From Bacteroidota bacterium (GTDB taxonomy: Bacteria > Bacteroidota > Bacteroidia > 2-12-FULL-35-15), in NCBI GenBank assembly GCA_029237775.1, contig JAQZBR010000005.1:124001-188000 (forward strand): 64,000 bases of DNA, read 5' to 3'. Shown here piece after piece: positions 23,881 through 32,980 of this stretch; positions within the stretch are counted from its first letter, which is position 1, and every line of letters starts with the position of its first letter. The translations under genes were made by a program, and so were the position numbers. The notes beneath the pieces are model-generated. The model was not told where the DNA came from. It ran no database searches and worked only from the letters and a program-made list of their open reading frames with translations.

Positions 23881-26676
23881 TTATTTAACTATAACCATGC
23901 TACGCGTTTTTCTTTTATCATCCGCAATAAGCGATATATAATAAACACCCGGTTTCAGGTTTCCTGACGAGAAGTGAACGCTGTGATTTCCGGCAGACAT
24001 GTTCTCATTAATGAGAGTGCTTACTGCCCTTCCGCATTCATCCCAAACCTGCAAAATAACTTTCGATCTTTTTCCGATGTTAAAGCTTATTGTGGTAGCT
24101 TCTCTTACAGGGTTTGGATAATTATTAAGGTCTGGATCCTGCTTTTGTGAAAGTAAATCAGCCCCGGTAGTTATATCATTGATACTTGTCACATTCGCAG
24201 AATAAATTCCGCTGGCATGAGTTGCAACAACCAGCAAGCCGTCAGAATCGCGCGTTTCAATCATATCACAAACACTGTTGCCAATTGTTGTAGCACCCTG
24301 CTGAACCCAAACTGTAGACAGTCCGTTCAGTGAATCTGTTGCGTATAAGCCTGTACTTGTGGCTACAAAATATGCAGTACCGTCACTTACATGCATGATG
24401 CTTGCCCAGCGCACAGAAGGCCCTGCACCGGAACCGGAAGTTGTTGATTCAAGATTTCCTGCTGCCTTTGCCCATGTTGTTCCTCCATCTGTTGAATAAA
24501 AAATACTGTAGACAGCATAATTGGAAAACACAACCATGATCTTATCGCTGTCAAGCGGATCACTGGTAATACAGCTCACATAACCTGAGGTAGGAAAAAG
24601 TATTCCGGCAACAGGTGTAATATCAATTGGTGTTGGAGTTCCTATATTAGCGTTATCGATACGATACACTTTTTTCTTGTCTGTACCGTAATAGACCCTG
24701 TTAGGTGTTGCCTTACAGGCATGCACTGCTGTGATCTCAGATCCTGCCGTTGGCACAGAGTCAGCGAACCTTGTCCAGTTGGTGTTGATAGAATCCCAAT
24801 TATTGATCATAGGAATTCCTGAAAGATCATGATTTCTCCAGAGATATTTTCCTCCTGCCAGATACATGATATTGTTATTGTTTGGATCGAGCACAAACGG
24901 ATTAATGAATTGAGGATTCGCTAATCCGATAGGATCTATGCGCGCGTATGAAGTCAACGAGCCGGACGCATCCAATGTTGCTTTCATCATCTTCGCATTC
25001 TGAATGGAAAAATAATACGATGACTGATTATCTGCAATTGCACAGTATGATCCATCACCGCTTCTTGGCTGAACCCAGGGAGCCGTAGCATTTGCCGAGT
25101 TTGTGTACCAGGTGCCGTTATCCTGCGCTCCACCAATAATAATATTATTTCCCGGAGTCGCGTGATCGATTGCCACAGTATAAAACATGGTAGTGAGATA
25201 ACCATTATTCAGCGATTGCCATTGAACCGCAGAGGCTGTGTTGTCAAGAGTTTTAAACACCCCTCCATCATTCGAGCTAAGCATCATATCAGGATTGGAA
25301 TTATAAAACAGAACGCAATGCTGGTCAGGATGGTGATTTGGATAAGAATTTATCACAGGGAGTGCAGAGAACTGCTCATATCCTCCAATGAACGTGGTAT
25401 TTGTAGAATCCTGAAAAGCGCTTGTCGACCTATAAAGATTAGTACCTCCTATGAAAACTGTGTTAGGATCATTTGGTTTTACTTTAATCACCATATCATA
25501 AGATCCCTGCACCTGCCAGCGGTCAAATTGTCCTCCGGTATTTGGAAGATTCATAGAAAGATCCTGCCATGTTCCGTTGGCACCTGCGCCATCTCCACTG
25601 ATATAAGTGTATTTCCATAAGCTGTTCCACTCAGGATCACCTAAATAATTATATGTTACTTTACCAAAGCCGGGAGTGTTTGCAAGAAAATACACTTCAT
25701 TTTCATTGGAAGGATTTATTCCTGAAACAATGCGATTATAGGCAGTTCCAAAGGCGGCAGGCATGATGTTCACATAGTTGACCCCATCAACCGAGCGCCA
25801 GATCCCTTTTTGAGTACCGTCATCACTGAGTGTTGCATACACAACTCCGGAAGGGGAAACATTTACATCAGTGTAATATGATCCGCCACTGCGGACTGTT
25901 GTCCATGCTGTACCGCCATTAATACTCCTGTAAACAGCTCCATAAGTGGCAGCATAAACTTCATTGATCGTATCATTAGCAGTACTGTCAGTCGCCATAT
26001 TCCAAACCAGCTGCCAGTTCGTTGTAAACGATTGAGGGTTCCCACCTGCAGTTGAAGCGATTGGGTTCCAGGTCAGGCCGCCATCAATAGACTTGAACAC
26101 ACCATCACCCATATAATATCCGTTGGTACCGTGACTTGCAGAAGCACCATAAGCTTCACCACTTCCATAATACCATGTATTAGTGTGTCCCGGACGAGTA
26201 TCCTGTGTTATGCAGGTCACATTTTTTAACTGACCAGTAGTGTTGGTTTGTGTCCAGCTTGCACCTCCATCTGAACTCAGCCACATTCCACCTGAAGGGC
26301 TGCCTGCAAGGATCCTGTTTTCATTATTCACATCAATGGCCAACGCACGCGTTCTGCCTCCCACATTCCAAGGGCCACGATTTGTAAGATTGATGGAAGA
26401 TGCTCTTGAATTCAAATTCGCATCAGAAGGTAAGGTTGCAGCAAAAGCAAGTTCTTTCTGACGAATATTATCAGGAATCATTCCTGTTGCAGGATCCGCC
26501 AAACGTTTTATTTCCCATTCCAATCGCTCTAAGGCATCATCTTCCATTCCTTCATGCGCGCGTTCGGATTCTTCCGAAACTTTTTCTGAAGGAGTTTCTG
26601 GTTTGGTAAAAGCCATATATGATACGGCTGAAGCGGCTATGGCACAAGCCAGGCTGAAAGTGTATATTTTTGTCAT
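23881..26676 (-). CDS. T9SS-secreted BNR/Vps10-type beta-propeller protein (type A sorting domain)
   Basis: 931 residues. It has a signal peptide (to about residue 24), a charged spacer ('KVSEESERAHEGMEDDALER') and then many sialidase/Vps10-like blades: 'WLSSDGGASWTQT', 'FKSIDGGLTWNPI', 'YRSINGGTAWTTV', 'FYSTDGGTTWAKA' (Asp-box SxDGGxTW motifs). The C-terminus, 'NNYPNPVREATTISFNIG...GVYYISLIADD', is a type A T9SS sorting domain that is removed on export. No glycosidase catalytic residues can be assigned, so it may bind or cut surface polymers. It stands alone with its own terminator. Confidence 0.9.
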   Translation of the reverse strand: MTKIYTFSLACAIAASAVSYMAFTKPETPSEKVSEESERAHEGMEDDALERLEWEIKRLADPATGMIPDNIRQKELAFAATLPSDANLNSRASSINLTNRGPWNVGGRTRALAIDVNNENRILAGSPSGGMWLSSDGGASWTQTNTTGQLKNVTCITQDTRPGHTNTWYYGSGEAYGASASHGTNGYYMGDGVFKSIDGGLTWNPIASTAGGNPQSFTTNWQLVWNMATDSTANDTINEVYAATYGAVYRSINGGTAWTTVRSGGSYYTDVNVSPSGVVYATLSDDGTQKGIWRSVDGVNYVNIMPAAFGTAYNRIVSGINPSNENEVYFLANTPGFGKVTYNYLGDPEWNSLWKYTYISGDGAGANGTWQDLSMNLPNTGGQFDRWQVQGSYDMVIKVKPNDPNTVFIGGTNLYRSTSAFQDSTNTTFIGGYEQFSALPVINSYPNHHPDQHCVLFYNSNPDMMLSSNDGGVFKTLDNTASAVQWQSLNNGYLTTMFYTVAIDHATPGNNIIIGGAQDNGTWYTNSANATAPWVQPRSGDGSYCAIADNQSSYYFSIQNAKMMKATLDASGSLTSYARIDPIGLANPQFINPFVLDPNNNNIMYLAGGKYLWRNHDLSGIPMINNWDSINTNWTRFADSVPTAGSEITAVHACKATPNRVYYGTDKKKVYRIDNANIGTPTPIDITPVAGILFPTSGYVSCITSDPLDSDKIMVVFSNYAVYSIFYSTDGGTTWAKAAGNLESTTSGSGAGPSVRWASIMHVSDGTAYFVATSTGLYATDSLNGLSTVWVQQGATTIGNSVCDMIETRDSDGLLVVATHASGIYSANVTSINDITTGADLLSQKQDPDLNNYPNPVREATTISFNIGKRSKVILQVWDECGRAVSTLINENMSAGNHSVHFSSGNLKPGVYYISLIADDKRKTRSMVIVK

Positions 26677-26788
26677 CGGGGGATTTTATTCTCTCAAATA
26701 TACTGATTTTCCCTAAATTTTAAAAGGAGAAAACAAATCCGCCATGTGAATATATTTGATCTCACCTTCCAAAAACGCCTGTTTTTAC

Positions 26789-27400
26789 TTACGTTCGGTT
26801 AAATTTAGGAAGACTCAGATTCTTCTTTACAGCAATTATGCGGATAGTTATGATAATGAAAGCAGAAAGCAAAAAATTAACATTTCGTTCGAGTCCTGCA
26901 TAATCCAATGTAAGATAGGTTACTGCGCCAGTCAGACAAGCAGTTGCATAGATTTCTTTTTTGAAGATGATCGGGATCTCATTAGTCAGTACATCGCGGA
27001 TCACGCCTCCCATAATCGCGGAGAACATTCCCATGATAGCAGCAATAACAGGATGTACACCAAGACTTAAGGCTTTTTCGGTACCTACAATTGTAAACAT
27101 AGCGATACCAACCGTATCAAATAGAAAGAAAGTTTTCCGTAAACGAATGAGCACTTTAAAGAACATACTTGCGAGGATAATTCCAATGAATATAGCATAC
27201 ATGAAATTAATATCGTGGACCCAGACAAGGGGATAACTTCCTAACAGGATGTCTCGCAGACTACCTCCACCAATGGATGTAATAAATCCGATGAAGCTTG
27301 CCCCGAACCAATCAGGCTCTGCTTTATCGTTTGCAGCCAGCGCGCCTGAGATTGCGAAAAAGCCTGTTCCTATAACTTCAAGGATATATTGGATCTGCAT
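26789..27400 (-). CDS. TRIC-type (YicG/UPF0126) membrane channel
   Basis: 203 residues with about seven membrane helices. Two internal repeats carry the glycine motifs 'SIGGGSLRDILLG' (near residue 46) and 'IMGGVIRDVLTNE' (near 130), the signature of trimeric intracellular cation channels, which conduct K+ (and Na+). Bacterial members are thought to balance charge across the inner membrane. A TAacTTTG promoter element lies 22 bp upstream of the ATG. The gene is monocistronic. Confidence 0.9.
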   Translation of the reverse strand: MQIQYILEVIGTGFFAISGALAANDKAEPDWFGASFIGFITSIGGGSLRDILLGSYPLVWVHDINFMYAIFIGIILASMFFKVLIRLRKTFFLFDTVGIAMFTIVGTEKALSLGVHPVIAAIMGMFSAIMGGVIRDVLTNEIPIIFKKEIYATACLTGAVTYLTLDYAGLERNVNFLLSAFIIITIRIIAVKKNLSLPKFNRT

Positions 27401-27421
27401 AGTTTATTCTAAATCTGACAG

Positions 27422-27429
27422 CAAAGTTA
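27422..27429 (-). promoter_or_regulatory. -7 element for the TRIC gene
   Basis: Minus strand TAacTTTG, ending 21 bp before ATG 27400. The -33 region is weak. Confidence 0.5.
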
Positions 27430-27614
27430 TAGGATTAAATCATTGATAAATTAACTATTAAAATTCCTTTCTATAATCCTACAGCATTTTTCTGGTGCTA
27501 TGTGTTTGTTTATCCTATTCAGTCATCTTGCGTATGCTTATGTCTGAATAGCATTATCATATATTTATTTATATTTGAAATAAGAATAGTAATGTATCCG
27601 TCAACGCGTAAATC

Positions 27615-28271
27615 ATGATAAGCCTTATAATAGCTGACGACCACCCCCTTTATCTTGAGGGTCTCGAAATGCTTCTTAACAAAACGAAGCGGATCAGAAT
27701 AGAGGCTAAGTGCAGCAGAGGAGCTGAAGCGATAAGTGTTCTGAAAGAAAAGAATTGTGACGTGCTGCTCCTTGATCTGCACATGCCTGATATGAACGGA
27801 CTTGAAGCTGTTGAAGAGATCCGGAAGTTCAAGCCTGAGCAAAAAATCATAATGCTTACACACCAGAAAGGAAGCCGTTATCTTTCAAAACTTGAAAAAC
27901 TTGGGATCAACGGTTATGTACTTAAGAATGTAAATAAGGAAGAATTGCTGCAAGCCATAGAAACTGTGAATGAAGGGAAACCATATTTTACAGAGGGCAT
28001 TCACCACATTTCAAAAGAAGACAATTTCTATATGAAATCTTCAATTATTGTGAATGATAATGATCCGGATGTTCTTTTAACACCAAGAGAACAGGAAATT
28101 CTCATACGTGTTTGCAATGAAATGAGTAGCTCTGAAATTGCGAAAGAGCTTTTTATCAGTGTAGGAACTGTTGACACTCACCGAAAGAATATTCTTCAGA
28201 AGCTCGGGATCTCAAATACAGTCGGATTGGTAAAATTCGCACTTAAACATAATCTGATCAAGCCTGATTGA
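27615..28271 (+). CDS. NarL/LuxR-family response regulator
   Basis: 218 residues. The receiver domain has acidic residues 'ADDHP' (8-9), phosphoacceptor Asp54 in 'LLLDLHMPDMNG', a Thr in 'IMLTHQ' and Lys in 'YVLKNV'. The C-terminal LuxR helix-turn-helix is 'LTPREQEILIRVCNEM...VGTVDTHRKNILQKLGI' (about 150-200). Its last 14 bp overlap the end of the convergent histidine kinase gene, its probable partner. It should act as a phosphorylation-dependent transcription factor; targets unknown. Confidence 0.94.
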   Translation: MISLIIADDHPLYLEGLEMLLNKTKRIRIEAKCSRGAEAISVLKEKNCDVLLLDLHMPDMNGLEAVEEIRKFKPEQKIIMLTHQKGSRYLSKLEKLGINGYVLKNVNKEELLQAIETVNEGKPYFTEGIHHISKEDNFYMKSSIIVNDNDPDVLLTPREQEILIRVCNEMSSSEIAKELFISVGTVDTHRKNILQKLGISNTVGLVKFALKHNLIKPD

Positions 28272-30156
28272 GCAGCAGAACTACTTCGGCCCCGCCTTCT
28301 TTTTTATTACTGAATTTCAGTTCTCCGTTCAACAAATTCACAAATCTTCTGCTCACTGCCAGACCAATACCGCTGCCCTCAGAATGAACGGACGTGTGAA
28401 GATCTTTGTCATTCAATAGTTCCAACTTTTTCTCCGAAAAACCTTTCCCCTCATCAGAAATAATCACCATCAAGCCCGTATTAATTTTCTTTATTTCTAT
28501 GCTGATCTTTTTTTGCGGCAAGGAGAACTTCACAGCATTGTTAATTAAATTTCTTAGTATAAATGATATCATCAGGCTATCGGTGCTGATCACATTATTA
28601 TCTTCGTGCTTCAGTGCAATAGTTATCCCTTTAAAGGAGGCGGATGGCCGATACAATGTAATGATATCCTCCGTTATAGTTTTGATATCAGTAACTTTTA
28701 AACGAGGCTGAATGCTATTTTTCTCAATTCTTGCCCATTGTAAAATGTTATCTAAAAGATCTTTCAAAGGGATAATGGCATTACCAGTCATTTCAAGAGA
28801 ATTCACCAGCTCCTCCTTACTTAACTCTTTGCTTTTATCTATAATACCTGTAGTATAATTGATAACAGATGTTACAGGATTATACAAATCATGTGAGATC
28901 ATACTGATAAGCTCATCTTTGGTTTCGTTGGCCTGAGTGAGATCCTCTTCCGACTTGATGAGTTCAACATTCAGCTGCCGTAACGTATTATTCTGATTAC
29001 TTACTTTTTCGTTTATCCTCTTAAGCTCGCTGTTAAGTTTTTGTTTATTTCTGAATTGAAAGTAAACAAGTAACGCAGCAAAAAACACGATTACGAAAAG
29101 CGCTGCGAAAAGCAATTTCATTATTCGTTCCTGATGAATTTTTGTGAGCTGCAATTCATTATCTTTTTTCAACACGATATTCTCCGATTCTTTTTTATCA
29201 GAATCATATTTCACTTTCATGTCTGCCAGATCCTTATTAAACTTTTCGGAGATTATAGAATCTTTAAGCAAAGAATACAGTTTATAGTTCTCCAACGACT
29301 TTTTAAGATTTCCCTGCATTTCGAAAGCGCGTGAAAGATCCAAATGAATATCTTTTTGGCGACCGACCGCTCGTTGCTCTTTTGAGAGTTGCAGCGCCAT
29401 CTCATAAAATTCAAGAGCTTGTCGCGGATTATTTCTACCTAAGTACACATCGCCTATATTAGAATATGTCATGATCAACCCGAACATGTCCTTCAATTTT
29501 ATTTTCAGATCACGGGAGACCATAAAATGGTCAAGAGCTTCATCATACTTTTTAAGGTCCTTGTATATATTCCCGAGATTATTCTCAACTCTCGAAAGAT
29601 TCCTTTCATTTTTATCACGGATATAAAAGTCCCTTACTTTAAGATAAGCATCCAATGCTTCTTGCAAACGATTGGTATTACGATAGATCATTCCAAGGTT
29701 AGAATTTACCATAGCCTCACCTGCCTCATCTTTGATCGCAATATATGTTTGTTTCGCACGATCCATATAATTAATCGACTCAGTGGCCTTACCCTGATGG
29801 AAATAGTTGAGACCCATAAACAGCAGATCCATCCCAACTCCATCATGGTTCGACAACCTCTCGTCCTCCTTTAGAGCCTTAAGCAAATATTCCATTGAAC
29901 GCACATATTCACTGCGTTCACTGTAAAACAAGCCTTTCTGCCGGAGAGCTGAACTGACACCTTTGGGATAATTTATTTTCCTGGCCAGATTTTCTGCCGA
30001 GTCCAGGATACGAAGGGCGGAATCAGGATCATTGTATGTAAGGTCATAATAGGTTTCAATCAACGCGTCTGTTTTTTTGATCAAAGCTGAATCCACCTGC
30101 CCCTCAAGGAAGCTGATCTTAAAAATGAAAAACAGAAGAATTGGAAAGCACCTCAT
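28258..30156 (-). CDS. TPR-containing sensor histidine kinase
   Basis: 632 residues. It has a signal sequence (1-20) and a periplasmic tetratricopeptide-repeat sensor (about 30-300). A membrane helix follows (about 347-368), then a short coiled coil and the kinase core: phosphorylated His422 in 'SHDLYNPV', N box 'LRNLINNAVKFS' (535-545), G1 'SDEGKGFS' (567-574) and G2 'GSGIGLAVS' (594-602). The dimerisation region with 'SHDLYNP' is HisKA-like. It is convergent with, and overlaps, the NarL-type regulator; this pairing is typical for Bacteroidota TPR kinases. The stimulus is unknown. Confidence 0.93.
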   Translation of the reverse strand: MRCFPILLFFIFKISFLEGQVDSALIKKTDALIETYYDLTYNDPDSALRILDSAENLARKINYPKGVSSALRQKGLFYSERSEYVRSMEYLLKALKEDERLSNHDGVGMDLLFMGLNYFHQGKATESINYMDRAKQTYIAIKDEAGEAMVNSNLGMIYRNTNRLQEALDAYLKVRDFYIRDKNERNLSRVENNLGNIYKDLKKYDEALDHFMVSRDLKIKLKDMFGLIMTYSNIGDVYLGRNNPRQALEFYEMALQLSKEQRAVGRQKDIHLDLSRAFEMQGNLKKSLENYKLYSLLKDSIISEKFNKDLADMKVKYDSDKKESENIVLKKDNELQLTKIHQERIMKLLFAALFVIVFFAALLVYFQFRNKQKLNSELKRINEKVSNQNNTLRQLNVELIKSEEDLTQANETKDELISMISHDLYNPVTSVINYTTGIIDKSKELSKEELVNSLEMTGNAIIPLKDLLDNILQWARIEKNSIQPRLKVTDIKTITEDIITLYRPSASFKGITIALKHEDNNVISTDSLMISFILRNLINNAVKFSLPQKKISIEIKKINTGLMVIISDEGKGFSEKKLELLNDKDLHTSVHSEGSGIGLAVSRRFVNLLNGELKFSNKKEGGAEVVLLLNQA

Positions 30157-30338
30157 ACTGAATGATTATTGCTGATTTGAAGCAGACTAAAATAAGTATT
30201 TTAAAAGATAATCAGAACCGATGCTTTTACTTTCCTGATTTATCAAATTTTGAATATACCCAATCACAGGATTGTGCAGCATAAAGTGATGAGCGAATTT
30301 TGTTTTCAATAAAGTTGATATAAACTTAATCCAACCAC

Positions 30339-30824
30339 ATGAGAAACAAAAAAATCAAATCATTTGCGCTCCTTCTGGGCATAGGCCTTTCCGGCTTGCA
30401 GGCACAGAATGCTGCGACCGCTTCGGGGGGTGATGCTTCCGGGACAGGAGGGTCACTGAGTTATTCAATAGGCCAGGCTGTGTACACCACCGCTGTAGGA
30501 AGCAGCGGTTCAGTTGCGCAGGGTGTTCAACAACCCTATGAAATTTCTGTCCTGACATCAATTGAACATGGCCAGGAGATAGATCTTCAGTTAAGCACCT
30601 ATCCGAATCCTACAACCGATTTCCTTAATCTCAGAACTGGAAATCTAAGGGTGTCCGGAATTTCCTATCGTTTATCTGATATAAACGGGAAGCTTTTTAA
30701 AAGCGGCAAAGCTGAAGGTTCCGAGACAAAGATCCTTATGGCTGATCTAAGGGATGCCGTTTATTTATTGGAAGTAATGGAAAACAATAAAGAAGTTAAA
30801 ACATTTAAAATCATTAAAAATTAA
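30339..30824 (+). CDS. Small T9SS type A sorting-domain protein
   Basis: 161 residues: a signal peptide (ending LQAQ), about 60 residues with 'SGGDASGTGGSLSYSIGQAV', then an almost complete type A sorting domain ('STYPNPTTDFLNLRTG...YLLEVMENNKEVKTFKIIKN'). There is hardly any passenger between signal and sorting domain. The collagen-like gene starts 3 bp downstream, so the two are one operon; similar pairs occur in other Bacteroidota. It may be a surface-exposed helper or anchor for the collagen-like protein, which itself lacks a sorting domain. Confidence 0.85.
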   Translation: MRNKKIKSFALLLGIGLSGLQAQNAATASGGDASGTGGSLSYSIGQAVYTTAVGSSGSVAQGVQQPYEISVLTSIEHGQEIDLQLSTYPNPTTDFLNLRTGNLRVSGISYRLSDINGKLFKSGKAEGSETKILMADLRDAVYLLEVMENNKEVKTFKIIKN

Positions 30825-30827
30825 CAT

Positions 30828-32351
30828 ATGAAAAAGATAGTTACAATCGTTGCCGCACTTTTATTTACCGCAAACGTGTGGGCACAAAGTCCTCAAAAAA
30901 TGAGTTACCAGGCAGTGGTCAGAGATGCCAGCAGCCAGCTTTTAACTAATTCTTCAGTGGGAATGCAGATAAGCATCTTACAAGGATCGTCTACAGGTAC
31001 AGCAGTATATGTTGAAACCCATTCAGCGACAACCAACACAAACGGACTCGTTTCATTGGAATTAGGAAACGGAACTATTGTTTCAGGAACTTTTGCGGGT
31101 ATTGACTGGTCAAATGGGCCGTACTTCGTTAAAACAGAAACGGATCCTGCGGGAGGAACAAATTACACCATCACCGGAACTAGTGAATTTATGAGTGTTC
31201 CTTATGCATTATATTCGCTTAATGGTCCGGCAGGTGCGCAAGGTGCAACAGGCCCGATGGGTCCAATGGGCCCTCAGGGTCCTGCAGGAGCAGACGGTAC
31301 CAATGGAACTGATGGTGCTACGGGCGCGCAGGGACCACAAGGGGCAATGGGGCCAATGGGGCCAATGGGGATGCCGGGAACTAACGGAGCAACGGGAGCT
31401 ACAGGAGCTACGGGAGCAACAGGAGCAACAGGAACGCAGGGAATTCAAGGTATCCAGGGGCCTCAGGGACCACAAGGGCCACAAGGAGCTCAAGGTTCAG
31501 TTGGAGCTACTGGCGCGGTAGGCGCGACAGGAGCACAAGGGATTCAGGGTGTTGCCGGAGCGACAGGGGCGACCGGTGCCACGGGTGCAACAGGGGCAAC
31601 TGGTGCAACAGGAGCAACAGGATTTCTTGCAAGTGGATCAGCTGCCGGGAATACTCCATACTGGAATGGTTCTGCATGGGTAACAAACAGCAATAATTTG
31701 TTTAATAACGGTGGTAACATCGGGATAGGAGCTAACTCACCTACAAGAATGCTACACATTAACAGTGCAGATGCAAACACTGAAACAAGTGTCTTGTTCA
31801 GCAGAGAAGCAAGCTCTCAAATGTTATTTATGGGAGTTGCGGCTGATAATGACGCAACTGTTGGTGGAGGTACTCTGCTCGGAGGAAAAGCATTTTTAAA
31901 TTCTGCCAACACCTCTCTTCAAATTGCAGCCCTTGGTGCAAATAACCTGGAGTTCGCAACCAACGGTGTAAACAGGATGTATATTAACAGCACCGGTGAT
32001 GTAGGAGTTGGTACCGCAGCACCTGCTGCCAAACTAGATGTGAACGGCTATACCAAACTTGGTTTTTTCTCTCCTAAGGTCCAAATGGTGAAACTTGGCG
32101 GAGTAACAGCTTCAACCCAGGGAGGTCTTTCCGGCATCAGCTATCCGTTTGATCCAACTAAGATCATTTCCTTTACTGTCCTCATCGAGACCGTTCCGGG
32201 AGTCGAATATATTTCGATCAACTCGAGCTATTCAGGATATGAAGTTGATGCTTACATCAGCGGCAGCAACATTGTATTGGAGAACAGAGCAGGAAACAGT
32301 GCTGCAGTATTGAACAAAACCGCTAAAATACTAGTGACGTACGAACAATAA
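30828..32351 (+). CDS. Collagen-like surface protein
   Basis: 507 residues. A signal peptide (ending VWAQ) is followed by a beta domain of about 110 residues ('[20 protein letters not shown]', '[10 protein letters not shown]'). Then come 44 uninterrupted Gly-X-Y triplets (132 residues), with many GAT and GPM/GPQ triplets. The C-terminal trimerisation-like region has the phage-tail/'[15 protein letters not shown]' and '[16 protein letters not shown]' patterns and a terminal beta domain. Threonine is common at the Y position. It probably forms a trimeric stalk outside the cell. It has no T9SS sorting domain of its own and is coupled to the small sorting-domain gene before it. Confidence 0.9.
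   Translation: MKKIVTIVAALLFTANVWAQSPQKMSYQAVVRDASSQLLTNSSVGMQISILQGSSTGTAVYVETHSATTNTNGLVSLELGNGTIVSGTFAGIDWSNGPYFVKTETDPAGGTNYTITGTSEFMSVPYALYSLNGPAGAQGATGPMGPMGPQGPAGADGTNGTDGATGAQGPQGAMGPMGPMGMPGTNGATGATGATGATGATGTQGIQGIQGPQGPQGPQGAQGSVGATGAVGATGAQGIQGVAGATGATGATGATGATGATGATGFLASGSAAGNTPYWNGSAWVTNSNNLFNNGGNIGIGANSPTRMLHINSADANTETSVLFSREASSQMLFMGVAADNDATVGGGTLLGGKAFLNSANTSLQIAALGANNLEFATNGVNRMYINSTGDVGVGTAAPAAKLDVNGYTKLGFFSPKVQMVKLGGVTASTQGGLSGISYPFDPTKIISFTVLIETVPGVEYISINSSYSGYEVDAYISGSNIVLENRAGNSAAVLNKTAKILVTYEQ
31224..31619 (+). repeat. Low-complexity Gly-X-Y coding repeat
   Basis: 44 nine-base units starting with a Gly codon. The last seven units and units 19-23 all encode Gly-Ala-Thr with near-identical codons (GGAGCAACA and close variants), which favours slippage and length change. 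Confidence 0.85.
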
Positions 32352-32373
32352 CACATACAGATTATAATGACGA

Positions 32374-32405
32374 TAAGCCTCTGGAAGTAAATTTCCGGGG
32401 GCTTA
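32374..32405 (+). terminator. Terminator of the collagen-like gene
   Basis: TAAGCCTCTGGAA / TTCCGGGGGCTTA stem (two G-T pairs) followed by TTTATTTCT. Confidence 0.8.
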
Positions 32406-32450
32406 TTTATTTCTATCAAAGGAAAAGCAAGTTATATAAAAATATATTTT

Positions 32451-32468
32451 TATTATGCTTGCATAATA
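32451..32468. promoter_or_regulatory. Candidate MarR operator over the -33 element
   Basis: TATTATGC-TT-GCATAATA, an 8-bp perfect inverted repeat. Its centre holds the TTG (32459-32461) expected as the -33 element for the -7 element at 32482. Binding here would block RNA polymerase, so autorepression of marR and control of the fad operon are likely. Confidence 0.6.
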
Positions 32469-32481
32469 TTATTATTTATTA

Positions 32482-32489
32482 TACATTTG
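32482..32489 (+). promoter_or_regulatory. -7 element of the marR-fad operon
   Basis: TAcaTTTG, 20 bp after the TTG at 32459-32461, which is the classic Bacteroidota spacing. It ends 7 bp before ATG 32497. Confidence 0.65.
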
Positions 32490-32496
32490 GTACCCT

Positions 32497-32958
32497 ATGG
32501 CAAAAAAGCATACCGAAACAGTCGATTCAAAGCTTAAGACATCATGGCAGATCATCAGCCGGATGTATAATGCTCAGGCTGCACAGTATGGGGGGAGCAT
32601 TGCTATCGGACATTTTTTATTGAACATAGACAGTGATGACGGTGCCTACGCGTCCGAGATAGCCCCGATGCTTGGGATGGAGAGCACTTCGCTTTCCAGG
32701 ATCATCAAAACACTGGAAGAAGAGAAGATGATCATTCGCAAAACCGATAAAAACGACAAGCGAAAAGTTAAGATTATCTTAACAGAAAAAGGCAAAGAAA
32801 ATAAAGAGCTCGCTAAGAATATTGTACGTAATTTTAATTCAGAATTAGAAAACAAGATCGGTAAAAGCAGGCTTGAGGATTTTATAAAAACATTATCTGA
32901 GATCACGCTTTTCGCTGAAGAAAAACATAAAACAATAAAACAGGGCTTCGTGCTTTAG
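32497..32958 (+). CDS. MarR-family transcriptional regulator of the fad operon
   Basis: 153 residues, a winged helix-turn-helix dimer. The recognition region is 'EIAPMLGMESTSLSRIIKTL' (about 53-72) and the wing is 'KTDKNDKRKVKIILTEKG' (about 82-99), the usual MarR D-R/K pattern. It is the first gene of a unit with fadN, fadA and fadE (22 bp before fadN). A palindrome in its promoter overlaps the -33 element. It probably represses beta-oxidation until acyl-CoA or a fatty acid binds; the ligand is inferred only from context. Confidence 0.9.
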   Translation: MAKKHTETVDSKLKTSWQIISRMYNAQAAQYGGSIAIGHFLLNIDSDDGAYASEIAPMLGMESTSLSRIIKTLEEEKMIIRKTDKNDKRKVKIILTEKGKENKELAKNIVRNFNSELENKIGKSRLEDFIKTLSEITLFAEEKHKTIKQGFVL

Positions 32959-32980
32959 AAATTAATTCATAAATAAATAT

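Noticed and set aside
31209-31493. Cys/Ser/Arg-rich minus-strand frame
   Set aside because: It is the complement of the Gly-X-Y codons, which keeps a frame open by composition alone.
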